From Vreelandella massiliensis (GTDB lineage: Bacteria > Pseudomonadota > Gammaproteobacteria > Pseudomonadales > Halomonadaceae), in the NCBI RefSeq assembly GCF_900155385.1, contig NZ_LT699745.1, forward strand, positions 1,643,561 to 1,707,560: a stretch of DNA of 64,000 nt, given 5' to 3'. Shown here piece by piece: positions 44,773-52,186 of the stretch (positions within the stretch are counted from its first letter, which is position 1; the number at the start of each line of letters is the position of its first letter). The translations under genes and the position numbers were made by a program. Below the pieces are notes generated by a model that saw nothing but the letters and a program-made list of their open reading frames with translations, was not told the origin of the DNA and made no database searches.

Positions 44773-45399
44773 CTACAGGCGGCTCGCCAAAACGCGCTCC
44801 ACCGTTTCCACGATCACCTGGGTTTGCGGGTCAATTTCGATGTTGACCTCATCGCCCACTTTACGCTCGCTTAGCACCGTCCGCGTTAACGTCTCAGGGA
44901 TCAGGTTGACGCTGAACTCCACGCCATCCCCCTCATTCGCGCGGCGCACGTCCCCCACGGTCAGGCTAATACCGTCCACACCAATATAGCCTTTTTCAAA
45001 AACAAACCGACTGACGCGTTCCGGTAGCGCAAACCACAGGCGACGGTTGTTGGGCGCTTCTTCTAACTCGACCATCTTAGCCATGCAGATAACATGACCG
45101 GACATGGCATGACCGCCAATCTCATCGCCAAAGCGCGCGGCACGCTCTATATTAACGCGCTGCCCGGGTGAAATTGCACCAAGGTTGGTCAACCGAAGTG
45201 TTTCCCGCATCAAGTCAAAGCTTACGTTGTCGCCCTCGATTGCCGTCACGGTCAGGCAAACGCCGTTATGAGCCACCGAGGCGCCTATCTCAAGCCCTTC
45301 GCGCATCGAAGCCGGCATCTCCACCACGTGAGTACGAAATTTATCCAGTTCGCGCACCGCAACCACAACGGCAGTTCCTTGAACAATCCCAGTAAACAT
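44773..45399 (-). CDS. ribE: Riboflavin synthase, alpha chain
   Basis: A 208-residue enzyme dismutating two 6,7-dimethyl-8-ribityllumazines into riboflavin. The protein is an internal duplication of two lumazine-binding barrels: the first half begins [13 protein letters not shown] and contains [33 protein letters not shown]; the second contains [48 protein letters not shown]. No FMN riboswitch is visible upstream. The gene symbol follows the usage in which alpha synthase is ribE (ribC in E. coli). It is a single gene divergent from the met operon. Confidence 0.94.
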   Translation of the reverse strand: MFTGIVQGTAVVVAVRELDKFRTHVVEMPASMREGLEIGASVAHNGVCLTVTAIEGDNVSFDLMRETLRLTNLGAISPGQRVNIERAARFGDEIGGHAMSGHVICMAKMVELEEAPNNRRLWFALPERVSRFVFEKGYIGVDGISLTVGDVRRANEGDGVEFSVNLIPETLTRTVLSERKVGDEVNIEIDPQTQVIVETVERVLASRL

Positions 45400-45652
45400 C
45401 GCTTTCCCCTAACGGTTTGCAATCAGCAAGTTTTTAAATGACACGCCTTTCTTGCCAACACTCGGCAAAAATCGAGGCTCATTGTGCCACTTTTATGCGC
45501 CCTGCACTTCCTCGACAATGCGTGTCTGGGAATTTTTCCCAACAGGTGCCAAAGTAGCCCGCACCCAGCACCAAATGCACCCAGCAAAAGCGTATAAAAA
45601 AGAAAATAAACCTATAACAATCCTCAATCACGAAAAATAGCGCTAACAAAAT

Positions 45653-45681
45653 TTGACACGGATCGAAGGGGTCATTAGACT
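45653..45681 (+). promoter_or_regulatory. Sigma70 promoter of the met riboswitch-metNIQ transcript
   Basis: TTGACA (45653-45658), a 17-base spacer, TAGACT (45676-45681). Transcription would begin near 45688, about ten bases before the riboswitch stem, which strengthens both calls. Confidence 0.8.
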
Positions 45682-45697
45682 TTTGCCGCACATATAA

Positions 45698-45769
45698 AGA
45701 CGCCGATTTGTACCCAGATTGCGGGCGTCTACCTAGCGAGTCGTTGGGTAAAATGCAGCTAAAAGGGTG
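45698..45769 (+). ncRNA. SAM-II-type riboswitch upstream of metNIQ
   Basis: The H-type pseudoknot of SAM-II (SAM_alpha) can be traced. P1 is AGACGCC (45698-45704) paired with GGCGTCT (45724-45730). The loop starts GATTTG, carries TACCC (45711-45715) and ends ATTGC, as in the known class. The 3' part GTAAAATGCAGCTAAAAGGG (to 45767) matches the conserved TAAA-TG-AGCTAAAA-GGG segment, and GGGTG (45765-45769) can pair with TACCC to close the pseudoknot. An extra small hairpin ACCTA/TGGGT (45731-45735 with 45745-45749) is inserted between P1 and the conserved 3' part. The element binds S-adenosylmethionine in known examples. Here it sits just after a good promoter and before a terminator and the methionine transporter. 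Confidence 0.87.
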
Positions 45770-45783
45770 TGTCCAGCGTTGAT

Positions 45784-45811
45784 GGCCACCCGTTTAGGGT
45801 GGCCTTTTTTT
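45784..45811 (+). terminator. Riboswitch expression-platform terminator
   Basis: A perfect 8-bp stem, GGCCACCC (45784-45791) with GGGTGGCC (45797-45804), loop GTTTA, then seven T. It precedes metN by about 80 bases, so it must be read through for expression. CACCC in its left arm can pair instead with GGGTG at the end of the riboswitch, a possible antiterminator. Confidence 0.9.
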
Positions 45812-45892
45812 GTTTCCCGCCCTACGCTCTCCCCTCGCACTCTATTGTCGGCCCATTGATGTCTTTGGCCTCCCATAAGGCAGACGCGATTT

Positions 45893-46951
45893 ATGATCGA
45901 ACTTAAAAACGTCAGTAAAACCTACTTTACCAAAGCGCGTGGTAGCGACGCGGGCGTCGTGCATGCACTAAAAAACGCCGACTTGCACATCCCCAAGGGC
46001 ACCATTCACGGCGTAATCGGCTTGTCGGGCGCCGGTAAATCCACCTTGATACGCTGCGTCAATCTGTTGGAGCGCCCGACGGAAGGCAGCGTCGTGGTCA
46101 ATGGCCAGGAAATGACGCGTTTGAATGCGCAGGAGCTCAATCAGGCGCGACACCGCATTGGCATGATTTTTCAGCATTTTAACCTGCTCACGACACGCAA
46201 TGTGTTTGACAACGTCGCCTTGCCACTGGAGTTGATGGGGCGCTCCAAAAGCGCTATTCGTAAGCGCGTCCTGCCGCTTTTAGAGCTTGTAGGCCTTAGC
46301 GATAAAACCCGCCAGTTTCCTTCCCAGCTCTCCGGCGGGCAAAAGCAACGCGTCGCCATTGCCCGGGCACTGGCCAGTGAGCCCGCGGTGCTACTTTGTG
46401 ACGAGGCGACGTCAGCCCTTGACCCCCAAACCACCGGCTCTATTTTGGAGCTGCTGCGCGATATCAATCAAACTCTCGGCATCACCATTTTGTTGATCAC
46501 GCATGAAATGGAAGTCGTGAAGTCGATCTGTCATCGCGTCAGCCTGATTTCCGGCGGGGAGCTTGTGGAGAACGCAGTGGTCGGCGATTTCTTCACCGCC
46601 CCGCGTACACAGCTTGGCCGTGAGTTTTTGAACGACTTTCTCCAGCTCTCGCCGCCCAAAGAGCTGGTGGAGCGGTTAGAGGACACACCGAGCGAGGCGA
46701 CGCACCCGGTGGTCCGCCTCACCTTTTCCGGCGATGCCGTCTCCACGCCGCTTATTTCTCAGCTCGCGCGCGAGTGCGGCGTTGACGTCAGTATTCTTCA
46801 AGCCAAAGTGGAGTCGATTCAGGAGCGCACCCTGGGCCTGATGATTGCTGAGCTACTGGGAACACCGGAACAAACCGAACAGGCGATGAACTATCTTGAA
46901 TCTCACCAGCTACAAGTAGAGGTATTGGGTCATGTCCAGCGCAATGATTAA
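45893..46951 (+). CDS. metN: MetN, methionine ABC transporter ATPase
   Basis: A 352-residue ATPase powering uptake of methionine. Walker A GLSGAGKST (about 43-51), signature LSGGQKQRVAIARAL, and Walker B VLLCDEATSALDP are intact. The C-terminal ~90 residues form the NIL domain (VVRLTFSGDAVSTPLISQLARECGVDVSILQAKVESI...), which binds methionine and gives trans-inhibition in E. coli MetN. The gene is under the SAM-II/terminator leader and overlaps metI by 20 bases. Confidence 0.96.
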   Translation: MIELKNVSKTYFTKARGSDAGVVHALKNADLHIPKGTIHGVIGLSGAGKSTLIRCVNLLERPTEGSVVVNGQEMTRLNAQELNQARHRIGMIFQHFNLLTTRNVFDNVALPLELMGRSKSAIRKRVLPLLELVGLSDKTRQFPSQLSGGQKQRVAIARALASEPAVLLCDEATSALDPQTTGSILELLRDINQTLGITILLITHEMEVVKSICHRVSLISGGELVENAVVGDFFTAPRTQLGREFLNDFLQLSPPKELVERLEDTPSEATHPVVRLTFSGDAVSTPLISQLARECGVDVSILQAKVESIQERTLGLMIAELLGTPEQTEQAMNYLESHQLQVEVLGHVQRND

Positions 46952-47585
46952 CCTTATTCTGCAGGCAACGCTGGATACGCTCTATATGGTAGCGGTATCC
47001 GGCGTGATCTCGACGCTTCTCGGCATACCACTTGGGGTAATGCTCTATGTCACTCGGCCACAGCAAATCTTGCCTAGGCCGATACTCAATTCCGTGCTTG
47101 GGGTGATCACCAATATCGGCCGTTCGATCCCGTTTATCATCCTGATGGTGGCCATCATTCCCTTTACGCGAATGCTGGTGGGCACGTCTATCGGCATTAA
47201 CGCTGCGGTGGTCCCACTGACCATTGCCGCTATCCCTTTTGTCGCCCGCCTGGTGGAGGGCGCACTCAACGAGCTATCCCCGGGGTTGGTGGAAGCCGCA
47301 CAGGCGATGGGCGCGACACCCTGGCAGATTATTCGCAAGGTATTACTTCCCGAAGCACGCGGTGGCATTATGACGGGCCTGACGATTACGTTGGTGACGC
47401 TAGTCAGCTACTCGGCCATGGCAGGTGCTGTGGGCGGCGGTGGTCTCGGAGACTTGGGCATTCGTTACGGCTACAACCGTTTCAATCCTACTATTATGCT
47501 TATTACCGTGGTGATTTTGGTGGTCATGGTGCAAGGCTTCCAAAGCATTGGTGACTACTTGGTGCGCAAAAGTGATCGCAAATAA
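46932..47585 (+). CDS. metI: MetI, methionine ABC transporter permease
   Basis: A 217-residue inner-membrane permease with five transmembrane helices. ATLDTLYMVAVSGVISTLLGIPLGVMLYVT is the typical N-terminus, and the EAA loop VEAAQAMGATPWQIIRKVLLPEARGGI is the docking site for the ATPase. YSAMAGAVGGGGLGDLGIRYGYNRFN is highly conserved in MetI. Translation is coupled to metN through the overlap. About 90 bases separate it from metQ. Confidence 0.95.
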   Translation: MSSAMINLILQATLDTLYMVAVSGVISTLLGIPLGVMLYVTRPQQILPRPILNSVLGVITNIGRSIPFIILMVAIIPFTRMLVGTSIGINAAVVPLTIAAIPFVARLVEGALNELSPGLVEAAQAMGATPWQIIRKVLLPEARGGIMTGLTITLVTLVSYSAMAGAVGGGGLGDLGIRYGYNRFNPTIMLITVVILVVMVQGFQSIGDYLVRKSDRK

Positions 47586-47677
47586 CAATCACCAATATAG
47601 CTAAAAAGCATTAGACAGCCTGTTTTTATTACCTCAAAATAACCTTAATGCACAACGCGTTAAATTAGGAGGCACAG

Positions 47678-48475
47678 ATGAAAAAGCTTTTGATCGGCGG
47701 TCTTTCCGCTTTTGCGTTAACCCTCAACGTGGCGAATGCGGACTCACCCAGCATTAAAGTGGGTACCGTGGCGGGACCGGAAACCGATGTCATGCAGGTT
47801 GCAGCAGAGATTGCCCAGCGCGAGTACGGCCTGACTGTCGAAATCATCGAGTTCACCGACTACGTCACGCCCAACGCGGCACTCGCCGATGGCAGCCTGG
47901 ACGCCAACGCTTACCAACACGAGCCCTACATGCAGGCCATGGTCAACGACCGCGGCTATGACTTCGCCATCGCCGGCTACACCTTTGTGTACCCGATTGG
48001 TGCCTATTCGGAAAAGTACGACAGCATCGACGAATTACCCGAAGGGGCTCAAATCGCGCTACCCAACGACCCTTCCAATGAAGGGCGCGCGCTGATTCTC
48101 ATGCATAACCAGGGTCTGATTACGCTAGAAGACCCGACAAACCTGGAAGCAACCCCCATTGATATCCTCGCCAACCCCAAAAACTTCCGCTTCCGCGAGA
48201 TTGAAGCCGCGCAGCTTCCCCGCGTACTGCCGGATGTCGATTTGGCCTTTATCAACAACACCTTTGCTCAGCCGGCAGGACTAAGCCTCGATGACGCGCT
48301 GATCCAAGAGGGCCCCGAGTCCCCCTACGTCAACCTGATCGTGGTCCGCGACGGCGACGAGGACCGTGACGAAATTCGTCAACTGGTCAACGCTTACCAA
48401 ACGGAAGCCGTTGTCGAAAAAGCCTCAGAGCTTTTTGGCGGCGCTGCCGTTCCCGGTTGGGTCGACAAGCAATAA
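47678..48475 (+). CDS. metQ: MetQ, methionine-binding protein
   Basis: A 265-residue periplasmic binding protein of the NlpA/MetQ family. KVGTVAGPETDVMQVAAEIAQREYGLTVEIIEFTDYVTPNAALADGSLDANAYQHEPYM is the characteristic ligand-entry region, and AFINNTFAQPAGLSLDDAL lies in the second lobe. The signal peptide (KKLLIGGLSAFALTLNVANA) has no lipobox Cys, unlike E. coli MetQ, so it should be a soluble periplasmic protein. RBS TAGGAGG is strong. A terminator follows, before msrC. Confidence 0.94.
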   Translation: MKKLLIGGLSAFALTLNVANADSPSIKVGTVAGPETDVMQVAAEIAQREYGLTVEIIEFTDYVTPNAALADGSLDANAYQHEPYMQAMVNDRGYDFAIAGYTFVYPIGAYSEKYDSIDELPEGAQIALPNDPSNEGRALILMHNQGLITLEDPTNLEATPIDILANPKNFRFREIEAAQLPRVLPDVDLAFINNTFAQPAGLSLDDALIQEGPESPYVNLIVVRDGDEDRDEIRQLVNAYQTEAVVEKASELFGGAAVPGWVDKQ

Positions 48476-48509
48476 GCCATCGATAAGGCTTCGCTTTCAA
48501 GCACGATCA

Positions 48510-48543
48510 CCAGGCCGGCAATGCGCCGGCCTGGTGCGTTTTT
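48510..48543 (+). terminator. Terminator after metQ
   Basis: CCAGGCCGGC (48510-48519) and GCCGGCCTGG (48525-48534) form a perfect 10-bp stem with a 5-base loop, then TGCGTTTTT. It ends only about 12 bases before the msrC ATG, so msrC must depend on read-through or on a promoter inside metQ. Confidence 0.85.
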
Positions 48544-48554
48544 CAGGAAACGAT

Positions 48555-49037
48555 ATGACACACACCACCGATTACGCCTTACTTAATAAACAGCTCCACG
48601 CTCTGCTGGACACCCGCGACTGGCTGACCAATAGCGCTCAGCTTAGCGCGTTCATATTTGAGCAAATTCCTGATCTTAACTGGGTAGGGCTTTATCTACA
48701 CCGCGAACCAGAAACCCTCTGCCTCGGCCCGTTTCAAGGCAAGCCCGCTTGCCACCCTATTCCCTTTAGTAAAGGCGTTTGCGGTGCGGCGGCACGCAGT
48801 AGTCAAACCCAGCGGGTGGGTGACGTTCACGCCGTGGCCGACCACATCGCCTGCGATGCGGATTCACGCTCCGAGCTTGTGATCCCGATCGTGGCGGACG
48901 AGACGCTTTGGGGCGTACTCGACCTCGATAGCCCCAAGCTCGAGCGCTTCAGCGCAGCGGATCAAGCAGGGCTTGAGTCCCTCGTGGCTCTTTTTACCCA
49001 GCGCACAGAACTTCCGCGTTTTATCGAAGCGCCCTGA
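48555..49037 (+). CDS. msrC: Free methionine-(R)-sulfoxide reductase (GAF domain)
   Basis: 160 residues from the ATG at 48555; a longer in-frame extension upstream lies inside metQ and is rejected. It reduces free Met-R-sulfoxide to methionine with a thioredoxin-like donor. The three conserved Cys are C66 (KPACHPIP), C76 (KGVCGAA) and C100 (HIACDADS); their spacing of 10 and 24 equals that of C84, C94 and C118 in E. coli fRMsr, where the last is catalytic. The GAF fold motifs NWVGLYLHR, LGPFQGKPAC and SRSELVIPI...LWGVLDLDSP fit. It follows the methionine importer, which in other bacteria also takes up Met-sulfoxide. Confidence 0.93.
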   Translation: MTHTTDYALLNKQLHALLDTRDWLTNSAQLSAFIFEQIPDLNWVGLYLHREPETLCLGPFQGKPACHPIPFSKGVCGAAARSSQTQRVGDVHAVADHIACDADSRSELVIPIVADETLWGVLDLDSPKLERFSAADQAGLESLVALFTQRTELPRFIEAP

Positions 49038-49084
49038 CTAAGCCATCTACAGCCATCTACAAACAAATGCCCTGTGCAAACACA

Positions 49085-49115
49085 AACGCCCCAACCGCAT
49101 AGCGGCTGGGGCGTT
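49085..49115 (-). terminator. Hairpin terminator of the tRNA-Val pair (bidirectional)
   Basis: AACGCCCCA (49085-49093) pairs with TGGGGCGTT (49107-49115), and inner CCGC (49095-49098) pairs with GCGG (49102-49105). On the minus strand it is followed by TGTGTTTG and can end the tRNA transcript; on the plus strand it lies after msrC. Confidence 0.7.
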
Positions 49116-49119
49116 ATCT

Positions 49120-49196
49120 TGGTAGGACCAGGCGGATTTGAACCGCCGACCTCCACGATGTCAACGTGGCGCTCTAACCAACTGAGCTATGGTCCT
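49120..49196 (-). tRNA. tRNA-Val (anticodon GAC), copy 1
   Basis: 77 bases with encoded CCA. Read on the minus strand: acceptor AGGACCA pairing with TGGTCCT, D-arm TAGCTCAGTTGGTTAGAGC, anticodon stem CCACG/CGTGG with loop TTGACAT (anticodon GAC), and T-arm GGCGGTTCAAATCCGCC. Base-for-base the same as the second copy. Confidence 0.96.
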
Positions 49197-49243
49197 GAAA
49201 ACGGGTTGCAGCAAAGACTTGCCTGCCAAAGGAGCTATCCTAT

Positions 49244-49320
49244 TGGTAGGACCAGGCGGATTTGAACCGCCGACCTCCACGATGTCAACGTGGCGCTCTA
49301 ACCAACTGAGCTATGGTCCT
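49244..49320 (-). tRNA. tRNA-Val (anticodon GAC), copy 2
   Basis: An identical 77-base gene with CCA, 47 bases upstream (in transcription) of copy 1, so both are likely processed from one precursor. The anticodon GAC reads GUC and GUU codons. Confidence 0.96.
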
Positions 49321-49415
49321 GCCGCTCCACAACGGATGCGTATTCTACGGCTTTATGACTGAAATGCAAGCACTTTGCGCTTGGCTTTGTCAGCACTCAT
49401 CCATGAAAGGCAAGC

Positions 49416-50792
49416 TCACTCCGGCACGCCCCCTTCGGTCAGTTTTTTCGGGTCGAGTAAGCGCTCAAGCGTAGGCCGGTCAAGGTCCGTCTCCTCCTCG
49501 GCGACGTCGATAATCGGGCGTCCGGCTTGATACGCTTTTTTGGCAATCGCCGCCGCCGCGTTATAGCCGATGGTGCTATTGAGCGCAGTGACCAAAATCG
49601 GGTTTCGAGCCAACGGCTCACGCAGTTGATCTTCCCGCACGTTAAATGTCGCAATCGCCCGATCCGCCAGCAAGCGCGCCGTATTGCTCATCAGCGTAAT
49701 GGAGGTCAGCAAATTCGAGGCCACCAACGGTAGCATCACATTGAGCTGAAAATTGCCGCTCTGCCCGGCCACGGTGATCGCCGTATCCAGACCGATCACT
49801 TGCGCCGCCGCTTGCGCCGCCGACTCCGGAATCACGGGGTTGACCTTGCCCGGCATAATGGAGCTTCCCGGCTGCAGCGCTTCAAGCTCAATTTCGCCCA
49901 GCCCGGCAAGGGGGCCGGAATTCATCCAGCGCAAATCGTTGGCGATCTTCATCACCACACAGGCTAGCCCTTTCAGTTGGCCAGAAAGCTCTACCGCCGC
50001 ATCCTGCGACGCGAGGCTGGCGAAATAGCTATCATTGGGCACAAAGCGTAATTCGGTCTGTTCGCTCAAATGCTCGGCCATCATGGCACCGAACTCCGCC
50101 GGGGCGTTAATACCGGTCCCTACCGCGGTTCCCCCTTGGGCCAAGCGTTGTAGGCGCGTCATGGCGCTCTCGATACGCTCAATCGCTTGGCTTAACTGGC
50201 TCACCCAGGCACCCAGCTCCTGAGCCATGGTGAGCGGCATGGCATCCATCAAGTGCGTGCGACCGGTTTTGACCACGTCTTCCAACTCGCTGGCGCGCAG
50301 GCCAATTGTCTGGCGTAAATGTGTTAGGGCCGGCAGAAGCTGGTGGTCAAGTGCAATCGCTGCGGATACATGAATCGCCGTCGGAATCACATCGTTGCTC
50401 GACTGCCCCATATTGACGTGGTCGTTGGGCAGCACCTCTACGCCCGAGCGGCTCGCGAGATTGGCCACGACCTCATTGACGTTCATGTTGCTTGAGGTGC
50501 CGGAGCCTGTTTGAAATACATCCACCGGGAAGTGCTCGTCATGCTTGCCGTCGATGACCTCCTGCGCGGCGTCTTTAATAGCGCTGGCACGCGCCTCATC
50601 GAGCAACCCCAGCGCATGGTTGGTGTGGGCCGCCGCGAACTTAATCCGCGCGATGGCATGGATAAACGCGGGCGGCATGGGCTGATGCGATACAGGGAAA
50701 TTATTCACAGCGCGCTGGGTCTGGGCGCCATAAAGCGCGTCACTGGGAACGCTCAACTCGCCCATACTATCGCGCTCGGTACGTGTCGACAT
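49416..50792 (-). CDS. fumC: Fumarate hydratase, class II
   Basis: 458 residues from the ATG at 50792, with AAGGAG upstream; 56 more upstream codons are open but lack a start signal. An oxygen-stable, iron-free enzyme converting fumarate to malate in the TCA cycle. GSGTSSNMNVNEV, KTGRTHLMDAMPLTMAQE and the signature GSSIMPGKVNPVIPE are complete, including the catalytic Ser of GSSIMPGK. It belongs to the class II superfamily with aspartase and argininosuccinate lyase; the length and GSGTSSNMNVNEV fit fumarase. Divergent from the phasin gene. Confidence 0.94.
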   Translation of the reverse strand: MSTRTERDSMGELSVPSDALYGAQTQRAVNNFPVSHQPMPPAFIHAIARIKFAAAHTNHALGLLDEARASAIKDAAQEVIDGKHDEHFPVDVFQTGSGTSSNMNVNEVVANLASRSGVEVLPNDHVNMGQSSNDVIPTAIHVSAAIALDHQLLPALTHLRQTIGLRASELEDVVKTGRTHLMDAMPLTMAQELGAWVSQLSQAIERIESAMTRLQRLAQGGTAVGTGINAPAEFGAMMAEHLSEQTELRFVPNDSYFASLASQDAAVELSGQLKGLACVVMKIANDLRWMNSGPLAGLGEIELEALQPGSSIMPGKVNPVIPESAAQAAAQVIGLDTAITVAGQSGNFQLNVMLPLVASNLLTSITLMSNTARLLADRAIATFNVREDQLREPLARNPILVTALNSTIGYNAAAAIAKKAYQAGRPIIDVAEEETDLDRPTLERLLDPKKLTEGGVPE

Positions 50793-50927
50793 GGTGCACT
50801 CCTTTTCCTCAATGAAACGAACAGACGTCACTCTCAGCCTAACGCGCTTACCCCAGTAAGCAAATGTGCCGTGAACCGCTTGGCTCTGCCTCTTATTCGG
50901 CGATTTAAGATCACACCGCAAATAATG

Positions 50928-50956
50928 TTGCACTGCACAAAATAACCCTCTATACT
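50928..50956 (+). promoter_or_regulatory. Sigma70 promoter of the phasin gene
   Basis: TTGCAC (50928-50933), a 17-base spacer, TATACT (50951-50956), 87 bases before the phasin ATG. The -10 box is close to consensus, suggesting strong expression. Confidence 0.7.
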
Positions 50957-51043
50957 GCAACGCAACATGACGAGGATTGAATGGATCTGCCCATCACAAC
51001 CTTCGTCTTAACGCCACAAACGATCGCCCTAGGAGGGTTTATC

Positions 51044-51418
51044 ATGCGCACTATTAACACTAACGAAATGACTCAGCAGTTCGACAATATGTTCATGGCC
51101 CCGGCTCGCGCTTTCGCTGCCTTGAATGTCGATTTCGCTGAAAAGATGTTCAACGCTCAGCTCGACGCCAGCAAAGCCTACTTTGACAACAGCGTTGCCC
51201 AGGCGCGCAGCTTCATGAACGTTAAAGACGCTGAAGGCCTGCGTTCTTACATGGAAGGTCAGCAGAAAGTCGCTAAAGAGCTCGCCGAGCGAGTCAAAAG
51301 CGATGCCGATAAAGCCGTCGAACTTCAGCAGGACTTCATTCAGAAGAGCCAGAAGCTGACCGAAGATAACGTCAAGCAAGCGCAGGAAACCGCGAGCAAG
51401 ATGAGCAAATCCGCTTAA
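51044..51418 (+). CDS. Phasin family protein, 124 aa
   Basis: 124 residues from the ATG at 51044, preceded by TAGGAGG. Phasins coat polyhydroxyalkanoate granules or act as general amphipathic helix proteins. The sequence is almost wholly helical: FDNMFMAPARAFAALNVDFAEKMFNAQLDASKAYFDNSVAQARSFMNVKDAEGLRSYMEGQQKVAKELAERVKSD with regular hydrophobic spacing, ending Lys/Ser-rich. No pha synthase is in the window. A strong promoter and a strong terminator flank it, fitting a highly expressed single gene. Confidence 0.87.
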   Translation: MRTINTNEMTQQFDNMFMAPARAFAALNVDFAEKMFNAQLDASKAYFDNSVAQARSFMNVKDAEGLRSYMEGQQKVAKELAERVKSDADKAVELQQDFIQKSQKLTEDNVKQAQETASKMSKSA

Positions 51419-51440
51419 TCTTCAAGCCCCGCGCTTCAAA

Positions 51441-51473
51441 ACCGCCAATGGCCCCGCCGTTGGCGGTTTTTTT
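51441..51473 (+). terminator. Rho-independent terminator of the phasin gene
   Basis: ACCGCCAA (51441-51448) pairs with TTGGCGGT (51460-51467), followed by TTTTTT. It also separates the phasin gene from the convergent hda. Confidence 0.92.
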
Positions 51474-51481
51474 GTGCTTCC

Positions 51482-52186
51482 CTACCAGCCAAGTGCTTGC
51501 TTCACAAAGGGGATGGTCAGCTTTCGTTTTGCAGACAGCGACGCCTGATCCAGGGTCTCCAGCGCGCGGCACAGCTCGCTGAGCTGGCGCGGGCCGCGGT
51601 GTAAAATATAGCGCCCAACATCGTCGGGCAGCTGCATCCCGCGACTTTTCGCCCGCAGTTTGAGCGCCTCCAGGCGCTCGTCGTCGTCCAAGGGGTGAAT
51701 ATGGAACGTCACCCCCCAGGTGAGCCGCGAAGCAAGGTCGGGTAGCACAACCGGTAGCTGGCGCGGTGGCGCATTGGCGGCAATCACTAAGCATTTGCCC
51801 GCATCGCGCAAACGATTAAATGCGTGGAACAGCCCCTCTTCCCAACGCTTACGCCCCGCCACACACTCCAAGTCGTCGATCACCACCACATCTAAGCGCT
51901 CAATCTCTTCCAACATAAGCGGTGGAAAGTGGCCCAAATCGGCCAGGGGTAAATACAGGGCGCGTTTATCATGATCGGATGCGGCGTGACACGCCGCTTG
52001 AAGCAGGTGACTTTTACCGCTGCCGGCACTCCCCCAGAGGTACAGATACGGCTCTCCCTGAGCGTCTACTTGGCTCACTAAGGCTTGAACCAGCGTGGCA
52101 TTCGGCTCGCTGGTGTAATAGTTCTCGAAGGTCGCATCGTCGCGTAAACCGACGCCCAAGGGTAACTGTGCCGGCGCTCGGCTCAT
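51482..52186 (-). CDS. hda: Hda, DnaA regulatory inactivator
   Basis: A 234-residue AAA+ protein that, with the loaded sliding clamp, stimulates ATP hydrolysis by DnaA and prevents re-initiation of replication. A clamp-binding motif sits at the very N-terminus (QLPLGVGL, about 7-14). The P-loop is WGSAGSGKSHLLQAAC, Walker B VVIDDLECVAG, and sensor II region DVGRYILHRGPRQLSELCRAL. Its ATG overlaps the stop of the AI-2E transporter gene (ATGA), so the two are coupled. Confidence 0.94.
   Translation of the reverse strand: MSRAPAQLPLGVGLRDDATFENYYTSEPNATLVQALVSQVDAQGEPYLYLWGSAGSGKSHLLQAACHAASDHDKRALYLPLADLGHFPPLMLEEIERLDVVVIDDLECVAGRKRWEEGLFHAFNRLRDAGKCLVIAANAPPRQLPVVLPDLASRLTWGVTFHIHPLDDDERLEALKLRAKSRGMQLPDDVGRYILHRGPRQLSELCRALETLDQASLSAKRKLTIPFVKQALGW

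Larger units (their letters stand above)
45400..45892. other. Regulatory region between ribE and metN
   Basis: 493 bases without a gene. The part near ribE (45400-45640) shows no structure I can name. The part near metN carries a complete promoter, a SAM-II-type riboswitch and an intrinsic terminator, annotated separately, followed by about 80 bases to the metN ATG. Confidence 0.8.

Noticed and set aside
45400-45640. Possible FMN riboswitch for ribE
   Set aside because: The conserved FMN motifs (AGGGTGAAATTCCC, AGCCCGCGA, GATTYGGTG) are absent in the minus-strand leader.
49120-49320. Duplicated tRNA-Val as a phage or island integration scar
   Set aside because: The two copies are complete with CCA and normal spacing, and there is no integrase or other mobile gene nearby; a simple tandem tRNA pair explains it.
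51372-51794. 140-residue open frame antisense to the phasin 3' end and overlapping hda
   Set aside because: It runs through the phasin terminator and overlaps hda in another frame; composition is that of a shadow.
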